37,421 bases of DNA from the NCBI GenBank assembly GCA_946803715.1, contig CAMPET010000008.1:256399-293819 (forward strand). Reading direction: 5' to 3'. This DNA is from Beroe ovata (lineage: Eukaryota > Ctenophora > Nuda > Beroida > Beroidae). The notes beneath the pieces were generated by a model that worked only from the letters and a program-made list of their open reading frames with translations, was not told where the DNA came from and made no database searches. The position numbers were made by a program, and so were the translations under genes. This document shows positions 21,401 through 33,400 of the stretch, in pieces; positions within the stretch are counted from its first letter, which is position 1, and each line of letters begins with the position of its first letter.

Positions 21401-24400
21401 CAACATGAACTGGTATAGTTGGAGCTGGTTCCTCAATAGTAACATCATCCTCAGATTCTGAGGAGGAAGAAGTTGGATATCCTGAAGCTGAAGCACCAGG
21501 CTTGACAGGGGTGATAACTTCATCATCTTCACTTGAAGATGGTTTTGAACCAGGTTCCATGACTCTTGGTGTTATATCATGATTTCGCCTTGGTCTTTTC
21601 ATCTTTTGTGATACTCCCTGCGGCTCATCACTCATTCTCCTTCCACTCATCTTGGGCTTCTCAGGATAATCCACAGACTCAATTGGAGCATCCTCATTAC
21701 AAGGAACATCTTCCAGGGATCTGACTTTGAGAGGGTCTTTCTTCCTATCTAAATCAGGCATTCTTGGAGCTTCTTCTTCAATTTCTACATCATGCAGAGA
21801 TGTATCAGATGATGAAATCGACACACCCTCACGGAGATCTACATTGTCACTGACATCTAAATCACTCTTCACATCTGGTTTATGAGATAGTGAAGCATTC
21901 TCTTCCTGGTCACTTTCCAAAGAACTATCACCGTTCGAAGATGATGTTTTGGTATCAGGCGCATGTTTTTCTATAAGCGCATATCCAGGAATATTGTCCG
22001 ATTTCAAGACTGGTTCCTCATAAAACTCGACTCCTTTTGGTGCATCAGAATGTCCTAATCCAGCCACGTGAGGGTCACTATATCTATTTGGCCCAGGACC
22101 TCCAGCATGCACAGGTTCAACAACATGAACTGATATAGTTGGAGCTGGTTCCTCAGTGGTAACATCATCCTCAGATTCTGAGTAGGAGGAAGTTGGATAT
22201 CCTGGAGCTGAAGCAACAGGCTTGACAGGGGTAATAACTTCATCATCTTCACTTGAAGAAAGTTTTGAACCAGGTTTCACGGATCTTGGTGTTATATCAT
22301 GATTTCGCCTTGGTCTTCTCTTCTTTCGAGATATTCCCTGTGGCTGATCACTCATTTCCCTTCCACTCATGATGGGTTTCTCTAGAAGCTCCACAGACTC
22401 ACATGGAGCATCCTCATTACGAGGAACATCTTTCAAGGTTCCAACTTCGAGAGGGCCTTTCTTCTCATCTAAATCAGGCATTCTGGGAGTTTCTCTTTCA
22501 ACTTCTATATCATGCAGTGATGTATCAGATGATGAAATCGACACACCCTCACAGAGATTTAAATTGTCACTGACATCTTCATCACTCTTCACATCAGGTT
22601 GCTGAGATCGTGAAGCATGTTCTTCCTGGTCACTTTTCAAAGAACTATCATCACTTGAAGATGACCTTATCTTACCAGTCATGAACAGTCCCTCATGCAT
22701 ATCTATTCCTTTCGGTTTCTCAGATCTTACAAATCCGGCCATGTGAGGGTCATAATACCTATTTGGCCCAGGACATCCAGCATGCACAGGTTCAACAACA
22801 TGATCTGATATTGTTGGAGCTGATTCCTCAGTGATAGCATCATCCACAGATTCTGAGGAGGAAGAAGTTGGATATTGTGGAGCTGAAGCACCTGGCTTGA
22901 CAGGGGTAATAACTTCATCATCTTCACTTGAAGATGGTTTTGAACCAGGTTCCATGACTCTTGGTGCTATATCATGATTTCGCCTTGGTCTTTTCATCTT
23001 TTGTGATATTCCCTGCGGCTCATCACTCATTCTCCTTCCACTCAACTTGGGCTTCTCAGGATGCTCCACAAACTCAATTGGAGCATCCTCATTACAAGGA
23101 ACATCTTCCAGGGATCTGACTTTGAGAGGGTCTTTCTTCCTATCTAAATCAGGCATTCTGGGAGTTTCTTCTTCAACTTCTACATCATGCAGAGATGTAT
23201 CAGATGATGAAATCGACACACCCTCACAAAGATTCTCATTGTCACTGACATCTTCATCACTCTTCACATCAGGTTTATAAGATCGTGATATATGTTCTTC
23301 CTGGTCACTTTCCAAAGAACTACCATCGCTTGAAGATGACGTTTTCTTACCAGGCGTATGTTTTCCTATAGGTGCATATCCAGGAATATTGTCCGATTTC
23401 AAGACTGGTTCCTCATAAAACTCGACTCCTTTTGGTGCATCAGAATGTCCTAATCCAGCCACGTGAGGGTCATTATACCTATTTGGCCCAGGACCTCCAG
23501 CATGCACAGGTTCAATAACATGAACTGATATTGTTGGAGCTGGTTCGTCAGTGATAGCATCATCCACAGATTCTGAGGAGGAGGAAGTTGGATATCCTGG
23601 AGCTGAAGCAACAGGCTTGACAGGGGTAATAACCTCATTATCTTCACTTGAAGATAGTTTTGAACCAGGTTTCACGGATCTTGGTGTTATATCATGATTT
23701 CGCCTTGGTCTTCTCTTCTTTTGAGATATTCCCTGTGGCTCATCACTCATCTCCCTTCCACTCATGATGGGTTTCTCTGGAAGCTCCACAGACTCATATG
23801 GAGCATCCTCATTACGAGGAACATCTTTCAAGGTTCCAAATTCGAGAGGGCCTTTCTTCTTATTTAGATCAGGCATTCTGGGAGTTTCTCTTTCAACTTC
23901 TATATCATGCAGTGATGTATCAGATGATGAAATCGACACACCCTCACAGAGATTTAAATTGTCACTGACATCTTCATCACTCTTCACATCAGGTTGCTGA
24001 GATCGTGAAGCATGTTCTTCCTGGTCACTTTCCAAAGAACTATCATCACTTGAAGATGACCTTATCTTACCAGGCATGAGCAGTCTTTCATTATCATCAA
24101 TTCCTTTCGGTTTCTCAGATCTTACAAATCCGGCCATGTGAGGGTCATAATATCTATTTGGCCCAGGACCTCCAGCATGTACAGGTTCAACAACATGAAC
24201 TGCTATAGTTGGAGCTGGTTCCTCAATAGTAACATCATCCTCAGATTCTGAGGAGGAAGAAGTTGGATATCCTGGAGCTGAAGCACCAGGCTTGACAGGG
24301 GTAATAACTTTATCATCTTCACTTGAAGATGGTTTTGAACCAGGTTCCATGACTCTTGGTGTTATATCATGATTTCGCCTTGGTCTTTTCATCTTTTGTG

Positions 24401-27400
24401 ATATTCCCTGAGGCTCATCACTCATTCTCCTTCCACTCAACTTGGGCTTCTCAGGATGCTCCACAAACTCAATTGGAGCATCCTCATTACAAGGAACATC
24501 TTCCAGGGATCTGACTTTGAGAGGGTCTTTCTTCCTATCTAAATCAGGCATTCTGGGAGTTTCTTCTTCAACTTCTACATCATGCAGAGATGTATCAGAT
24601 GATGAAATCGACACACCCTCACAAAGATTCTCATTGTCACTGACATCTTCATCACTCTTCACATCAGGTTTATAAGATCGTGATATATGTTCTTCCTGGT
24701 CACTTTCCAAAGAACTACCATCGCTTGAAGATGACGTTTTCTTACCAGGCGTATGTTTTCCTATAGGTGCATATCCAGGAATATTGTCCGATTTCAAGAC
24801 TGGTTCCTCATAAAACTCGACTCCTTTTGGTGCATCAGAATGTCCTAATCCAGCCACGTGAGGGTCATTATACCTATTTGGCCAAGGACCAACTGCATGC
24901 ACAGGTTCAACAATATGAACTGATATTGTTGGAGCTGGTTCCTCAATGGTAGCATCATCCTCATGTTCTGAGGAGGAAGAAATTGGATATCCTAGAGCTG
25001 AAGCAACAAGCTTGACAGGGGTAGTAACTTCATCATCTTCACTTGAAGATGGTTTTGAACCAGGTTCCATGGCTCTTGGTGTTATATCATGATTTCGCCT
25101 TGGTCTCCTCTTCTTTTGAGATATTCCCTGTGGCTCATCACTCATTTCCCTTCCACTCATGATGGGTTTCTCTGGAAGCTCCACAGACTCACATGGAGCA
25201 TCCTCATTACGAAGAACATCTTCCAGGGATCTGACTTTGAGAGGGTCTTTCTTCCTATCCAAATCAGGCATTCTGGGAGCTTCTTCTTCAACTTCTACAT
25301 CATGCAGAGATGTATCAGATGATGAAATCGACACACCCTCACAAAGATTCTCATTGTCACTGACATCTTCATCACTCTTCACATCAGGTTTATAAGATCG
25401 TGATATATGTTCTTCCTGGTCACTTTCCAAAGAACTACCATCGCTTGAAGATGACGTTTTCTTACCAGGCGTATGTTTTCCTATAGGTGCATATCCAGGA
25501 ATATTGTCCGATTTCAAGACTGGTTCCTCATAAAACTCGACTCCTTTTGGTGCATCAGAATGTCCTAATCCAGCCACGTGAGGGTCATTATACCTATTTG
25601 GCCCAGGACCAACAGCATGCACAGGTTCAATAACATGAACTGATATTGTTGGAGCTGGTTCCTCAGTGGTAGCATCATCCTCATGTTCTGAGGAGGAAGA
25701 AATTGGATATCCTGATGCTGAAGCAACAGGCTTGACAGGGGTAATAACTTCATTATCTTCACTTGAAGATAGTTTTGAACCAGGTTTCACGGATCTTGGT
25801 GTTATATCATGATTTCGCCTTGGTCTTTTCTTCTTTTGAGATATTCCCTGTGGTTCATCACTCATTCTCCTTCCACTCATCTTGGGTTTCTTAGGATGCT
25901 CCACAAACTCAGATGGAGCATCCTCATAACGAGGAATATCTTTCAGGGATCCAACTTCGAGAGGGCCTTTCTTCCTATCAAGATGTGTAGGTATTCTGGG
26001 AGTTTCTCTTTCAACTTCTATATCATGCAGTGATGTATCAGATGATGAAATCGACACACCCTCACAGAGATTTAAATTGTCACTGACATCTTCATCACTT
26101 TTCACATCAGGTAGCTGAGATCGTGAAGCATGTTCTTCCTGGTCACTTTCCAAAGAACTATCATCACTTGAAGATGACCTTATCTTACCAGGCATGAGCA
26201 GTCTCTCATTATCATCAATTCCTTTCGGTTTCTCAGATCTTACAAATCCGGCCATGTGAGGGTCATAATATCTATTTGGCCCAGGACCTCCAGCATGTAC
26301 AGGTTCAACAACATGAACTGCTATAGTTGGAGCTGGTTCCTCAATAGTAACATCATCCTCAGATTCTGAGGAGGAAGTAGTTGGATATCCTGGAGCTGAA
26401 GCACCAGGCTTGACAGGGGTAATAACTTTATCATCTTCACTTGAAGATGGTTTTGAACCAGGTTCCATGACTCTTGGTGTCATATCATGATTTCGCCTTG
26501 GTCTTGTCATCTTTTGTGGTATTCCCTGAGGCTCATCACTCATTCCCCTTCCACTCATCTTGGGTCTATCTGGAAGATTCACAGACTCACAAGGAACATC
26601 TTTCAAGGTTCCAACTTTGAGTGGGACTTTCTCCCTATCTAGATTTGCAAGCATTTTTGAAGTTTCTTCCTCAACTTTTATTTCATGCAGTGATGTATCA
26701 GATGATGAAATCGACACACTATCACAAAGATTTACATTGTCACTTACATCTTCATCGCTCTTCAGATCAGCTTCATGTGATTGCGGGACAAATTCTTTTT
26801 GGTCACTCTCCAAAGAACTATTGTTACTTGAAGAACCATCACTTATTGAAGTTGGTTCTACTTGAACACGAATGAGCTCTTCCATTGATGTATATTCAGG
26901 ACCAGTAATAGATGGTGTTATTGGATCATCGCAATGATCATCTCTCTTGGGTGCGGTAGGCTGTCCCGATTCAGCCATATCATCAGAATTTGTTGGCAAT
27001 GGAATCTCACTGTGTATGGGTGTAACAGCTTGAACTGATATGATTGGTGCTCCCTGGTAAACATCATCACTCTCAGACATTGGGAAAGAATAAGCTGTAT
27101 ACCCTTGTGGTGAAGCAACTGGTTTGATTGACATAGCAATTTCTTCATCTCCGCTTGTGTTTGGAGGTCCTCTAGGAGATGATCTTTGACCTGGAACTTT
27201 GGTTCTGGGTGTAGTTGAATGAGGTTTCTTTCGTTTCCTTTTCTTTTGTGAAATTCCTTGTGGCTCGCCATGCATTTTCTTTCCACTCACCAAAGCATCT
27301 TCCTCAAGTTCTATTTCATGATCAGATGAATCTGATGATGAAATCGGAACACCTTCGCAAAGACTCATTTCATCACTCATCCCTTCCACGTCATTTCTTG

Positions 27401-30400
27401 AATGAGGCTCATCTGCCTTTTGTTGAGATATTAGGGCATATTCTTCGATGTCACTTTCTAAAGAACTGTTACTAACTGAAGTTGGCTTCATCTTACCAGG
27501 CTTGGGCTCTTCCACTGATGCATATTCAGAACCAGTCTTGAATACTATAGATGGTCTTTTATTATACTCATCAAGTCCTTTCGGTGGGTCAGACTGTCCC
27601 AATCCAGCCATATGAGGACCATAAGATTTCCTTGGCAATGGAATCTCACTGTGTACAGGTTCAACAACTTGAACTAAAATGGATGGTACTCCCTGTTCAA
27701 CATCAATGTTCTCTGCTTCTGAGGGAGAAGAAGATGTATACCCCTGTGGTGAAGCAACTGGCTTATATTGTTCTACTGTTTCATCATTTTCTTCACCTCC
27801 AATTATGTCAGGAGAATCTCTAGGTCGTGTGTCTGAACCCGGGAGTTTGGTCCCTTGTGTAATGATATGATATTTCTTAGACTTCCTTTTCTTTTTCGAG
27901 ATTCCTTCTGGCTCGCCATCCAATTTCTTTCCACTCATCAATGGTTTCTCAGGACACATCCCCATCACCTTTCCATCACCTGCCTTTAATGATTTTGATT
28001 TGGAAGTACTTTCTAGCCTAGCCACAATCGATTCATATGCAGACATTGGTCGAGATGATTCATCTGATTTCATATCGGCATGCAATGGTTGACGATGATC
28101 CACGGAAACTTCTTGGATGAGAGCATCATCTTCAAAGTCTTTGGAAGAATCAGATTCATCACAAATATCGCTCAATTCCATATCATATGGGTCAACATCT
28201 AAGCCAAAATCAACATTCGATGTTGGAGAGTACCTATCATCCCATAATTTCACGCCGTCAGGCATTTTTCCTAACCGCAATCCAGCCATCATTGGTCTAT
28301 ATTGCTCATCAAGCTCAGGTCGAGGTTGATCATGGAGGTCGACAAACCCATCTGCAAGAATCAACTCAGAATCCAGATTCGCAATGTTGAAAGTACGATC
28401 AGGTTCACCTTGATATTCATACTCTTCTAAGTCAGGTGATTCCACAATAGACACATCAACGTTATCGTGAATTTCTCCGGCCTTAAATTCGATTTCAAGG
28501 ACTTCCCTTTTTTCTACCTGGTCTCTGGGTCTCAACTTTGCCTCCTGTGCTTGGAAACCAAATTCAACTGATCCGTGTTCACCACTCCTATTGGTTGAAG
28601 TCTCGTCATCCATTTCGATCATAGTTACAGGACTTTCTGCTTCAGTTGGCGTGGTTTCATCCATGTTTAAAGCCAGTCGACCTCTCACAAAACATATTTC
28701 TAGAACAATCTTTATCGGGATTCTATGGGTACCCCAATACAATCTTTTGAATGTGTATCTGCCAGGTTTCTTTGGTTTGATTACAAGATCAACTCGTTCT
28801 TCAGTTGCTTGCATTTCAAATGGAAACTTTTTCAAGTCAGGATCAAAGCATTGTACAGTCATTGTATTATCTGGAACCTCATGAGTATCAAATGAGATGA
28901 TGATACTTTTGCCCTGAACCCTAGGAGGTCCTTCATATTTTGGCAGGATGGGCTTTGATATGATCAGTTTTGCTGGACTATCTTCAATAGGATATCCACT
29001 GTTACTGGTGTTTATGATGTGCAACCCAGTCTCAGTAACAGGGAAGCTAAACTGGTAACAATTGTCTGGTAGTGACAAAGGGAAAACATCTTTCGAAACT
29101 CCGGAAGGCTGAAGAATGTTTGCACAGAGCTCAACACCCTTTTCTGGCAGAGTATTTTCAATGATATATTCAATCCTTCCATCAGTCAATTTAAAGTTCC
29201 TACGGTTAGGATATGGAACAATCTTACATCGCTTATCACAAACTGGCCCCTTTACAATTAACACCATTGGACTAAGAGGCAGATGTGCTTCATTTAACCA
29301 AACATTCAAGACATATTCCCCTCCATTATCAAAAGGGATGGCTATCAATACCAGTTCGGCGTTTTTCCTTGTGATGGTGATTGGCACAGAGTAATTCATA
29401 TTGATATGCTGGCATTCCACGTGTAGAGACGCTAGATTGTTTTCATCAATAAGAACAGGTAAATGCAAAGTCTGGTTTGAGTGTATTGTGGTATTCCTGA
29501 TGTCAGGAAACAAGATGGGCTGCCTGATCAGGGATTCAGGCATCTTAATTCTTCGTGGTGAATCAAAAATGTGATTGCCACAATTCTTTACAGTGACCTG
29601 ATACAAACCAGGCTGTTCAGCAGGCAAATCAAACATGAATGTGGAATCTTCATCTCGAGTAGGGTACAACTTCATATGTTTTCCCGATGGCAGGATTGCT
29701 GACACATCCAAACTTGCTTGAAAATGAGGGGATGTGTTTTCAACTTCAAATTTGATGTTGCCATTATGAAAAGAAAATATCCCTTCGCCCTCTTTCTTTT
29801 TGAATATGCACTTTGTGTCAAAAATAGGTCCTTCAACAGCGAATCGCATTGGGCTCGAATAAACATGTTCCTGGTTCAGACAGATACTCAGCTCATATCT
29901 TCCTCCATAAGCCATTTTTAGGGTAACAATGATTACTGAGGAGTCACGAGTACTGATCTTAGTTGGAACTTGAAAACCAAGATCTAAATGCACACATGAT
30001 ATTTCCAAATCTGGAAGGAATTTTTCATCTATATAAACAGGAAGTGTTATTATCTGTGGTGCTCTTATCACAATATTTTCAATGTTAGGAAATTTGGCCA
30101 GAGGTTGCTCAAGCTGCACATTTGATTTCGATAAGTGCATCGATTGAGAATGTCTGATGTTTATGTCAGGTTGTTCATCAGCAGATTGGATGGTAGAGAT
30201 CTGAACTGTTCTAGGACTGTCAGGTATGTGCCTGCCAAAGTTAGTAACAGAAAATTCATGTGATCCCACTTCAACTGGAGAGAAGTTGAACATATAGAGG
30301 ATATCAGAAATTGACTTTGAAGAAAGTGTCTGCTGCGAACCTGAAGGTTGAATAACTTCAGCCAAAAGTTCAACAATCTTCCCTGGTTGCTTATTCTCAA

Positions 30401-33400
30401 TCTCAAATTCGATTACTCCATTGTTGTAGTTGAAAACATGATCATCCGGCTGCTTCTTGAACTCGCACTGAACATCATAGACTGGACCATGCACAAAAAA
30501 TTTCATGGGACTCTTAGGTGCATGGTTACCACCAATCATAAAGTTAAGCGCATAATTTCCACCATTTGTGAGTACTAGTGTGAGAACAGGCTTGCCTTCA
30601 GGTTCATCTAGTGTAACTGGGACTTCGTAATCAAGATCCATATGAAAACAAGTAACTTCCAAAGATGACATATCTGATGTATCAACATGGAGTGGCAGCT
30701 TCAACACCTGATTCACGAGAATCTTGGAATAACTGATGTCTGGGAATCTAACTGTAATTTGCCTCGGATCCGATAAAATGTTCGAGATTTTTATCATTCG
30801 TGGACTGCCAGCAATTGGACGGTTCCAGTTCTCCACAATGAAGTCGTGAGAACCTACTTCTACAGGAACAAACTGAAAATTTAGGAGCGATTCCAGTTTC
30901 TTCGTAGGAAACAAGGTCACGTAGACACCGGATGGCTGCATTACCTTTGCACATACGCTCATGCTTTTGTCAGGCTTCATGTTTTCCACATCAAAAGAGA
31001 CTGTTCTATGGTCAAAGGTAAAGGCTTGGCCATTTGGACCCTTCTTGAATACACATTGGTCATCATAAACCGTTCCTTCTACGAAGAATGAGGTTGGACT
31101 GCTAACGGCATCCTCACCACGCACTCTAAAGTGCATGTCATAACTTCCACTGTTGGTTATAGGAAGAATAACCAAAACCTTCTTAGGATCAGAACAATCG
31201 AGGGATAATGGGGTCTCCGAATTCAAGTCTTTATGAACACATGTCACGATAAGGTCGGATAATTCGTCTTCATCAACACGGATAGGGAGTTTCAACACCT
31301 GATTTGGCACTAATTGCATCTTGCTGATATCTGGAAATTTGACTTTGGGCCGTTTTCTTGCCGATTCTGCAGCTGATATCATGATTGTTCTAGGGGTGTC
31401 AAGAATTGGACGCCCATAATTCTGAATCACAAAATCGTGAGAACCAGTTTCAACTGGAGCGAAGTTGAATGAGTAAAGACTCTCACTCGATGTGTCATGT
31501 TGGAAGATTTTAATGGATGAACTTGAGGGCTGGATGACTTCAACGTGTAAATCAGTTGGTTTCTCAGGCTGGGTGTTTTCAACTTGAAAGTTGACACTAC
31601 CACTTGTTATAGTAAACACATGATCATCAGGTTGGTGCTTCTTCAAGACGCACTGCATATCATACACACATCCCTCGACATGGAACTTCATGGGGCTCTG
31701 AGAGGCATGTTTACCTCTGACAAGAAAACTCAACTCATAGTTTCCACCATTGGTAAGGATAATCGTTGCAACCATCTTGCCAGAGTCTGCAGGATCATGA
31801 TCAATGATCACTGGTACGGGATAATTGAGATCTATCTGTCTGCACAGAACTTCAAGATGCGAAGAATCTTCCTTGTGAATATGTATGGGGAGCTTCAGAA
31901 TCTGATTGGGAAATATCTGTGTTTTACTAATATCAGGGAATTTCACTGTGGGCTTGTTCATATTCTGGTCCACAGCAACACCAACTTTGACAGTTCTTGG
32001 GCTATTAACAATAGGTCTTCCCATGTTTTCGACGATGAACTCATGTGATCCAGTTTCAATCGGAGCGAAATTGAACTTGAACAATGAGTCATCAAGGGCT
32101 TCACTAGTGAGTTCTGTTACAATGCCTGATGGCTGGAGTACAGTCACTGCCAGCTCACCACTTCGTTGTGGCTGCAAATTTTCAACCTCAAATTCAATGC
32201 TCCCTTCATTGAATATGAAAATTTGCTCGTTATCGTGAATCTTGAAAACATATTGCATGTCATACATCGTACCCTCAGCTGATATAGCCATGGGGCTATT
32301 TGGAGCATGATCGCCATCTACAAGGAAGCTCACTTCATATGTTCCTCCATTGTTGAGAGTTAGTAAGGCCATCACTTTTCCTTCTTCGTCTTTTTCAACA
32401 GTGACAGGGATACTGTAATCGAGTTCCATGTGATGACACAAAACACACAGCTTGGGGAGATCACCATCGTGAATGAGGACATGCATTTTCAGAGTCTGGT
32501 GAGGACTCAGAGTCATGGCCCTTATATCGGGGAACTGCACGTTTGGCACTTGCCTCATGGTCGATGGAGGAAGACCACAGATGAACAATTCCCTTGGACA
32601 TTCTGGGATAAGCAACTTGTCAAGGAATACTTTCACCGTATAAATTCCATTGGTGGGAGGTTTGAAGTTGTATGTCAGGGTTCCCATGATATCATCCGAA
32701 TCGAGCGCTAGAATCTCTCCACTAGGTGTATCCACGAATGCTGTGACTGTCCCTGAACCGGCAGCACTAGCATCTACCTGGAAGGTGACACGACCACTCT
32801 CCCAAGAGAATTTATAGTTACTTGGTTGCCTGACAAATGAGCAGGCACCTGGTCCTGACGAATCCTTGACATTGAAAATGAATGGACTGTTTTCAACGTC
32901 CTTTCCAGATAACTTCACGATGAGCAAATGTTTCCCGGGGCCTTTCAAACTGATGGAAGCAGTGAACATGCTCCTGTTATCCAATGTCTGCACTAATTCC
33001 ACATCTAGGAAAGTATTGGATTCTACATGGACACACGCCACTCGCAAATCCCTTACATCATCAGTTGCAAACAGCATGGGAAGGCGATGTGTGTGGTTCG
33101 GCTTCAAGGAGAGCTCGTTGAAATCGGGTAACCGCACATCGGACGAGTAACTGGAGGGGGAATCCTCCTCATCAAAAGATGTGTCCATCAATAGGAGGCG
33201 CTGTTCTTCAGGAATATGGAAGATACGTCCTGAATGTCTATCTCCACCGAACTTCGATGGTGTCCGAACATTTATTGGAGTGAAGCCAAGCTCATCGGTT
33301 TCGCCCAGAGCTATGTCAGGGGCATCAGACATGTTGTCAAAACTGCTGTACTGAGGACTGGTGGTAGCTTTTCCTTCATCACTCAGAGACTCGGAGGGGG

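Larger units (their letters stand above)
18240..27960 (-). repeat. Coding tandem array of 225- and 240-residue disordered repeats with higher-order structure
   Basis: A unit marker (CTCATxxTGGG, complement of the MSGRK region) lies at 19312, 19984, 20971, 21646, 22366, 23041, 23761, 24436, 25156, 25876, 26554, 27285 and 27935. Spacings of 675 and 720 bp alternate for most of the array: a 1395-bp two-unit higher-order repeat (20971-22366-23761-25156; 21646-23041-24436). The short (225-aa) unit carries DPHMAGFVRSEKPKGID; the long (240-aa) unit carries DPHVAGLGHSDAPKGVEFYEE and a PGYAPIGKHTPGKK insert. Both share a basic block (QKKRRPRRNHDITPR), a Pro/Ser section, and Ser/Asp/Glu stretches (SDEDVSDN, SISSSDTSLHD). 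Outer units are more diverged; central ones are nearly identical in DNA. All spacings preserve the frame. Composition indicates intrinsic disorder with casein-kinase-2-like acidic Ser sites. Confidence 0.92.

Noticed and set aside
27600-27665. SxIP-type microtubule plus-end motif (SEIP) in the array
   Set aside because: A four-residue match in a disordered Ser-rich region, present in only two units; not enough evidence.
12313-27870. Many plus-strand ORFs of 60-150 codons opposite the repeat array and beta repeats
   Set aside because: They recur with the repeat period, have low-complexity Ser/Leu text, and are antisense shadows of the minus-strand coding repeats.
18240-27960. CRISPR array or non-coding satellite
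   Set aside because: Units are 675-720 bp, keep one reading frame throughout and show protein-level conservation.
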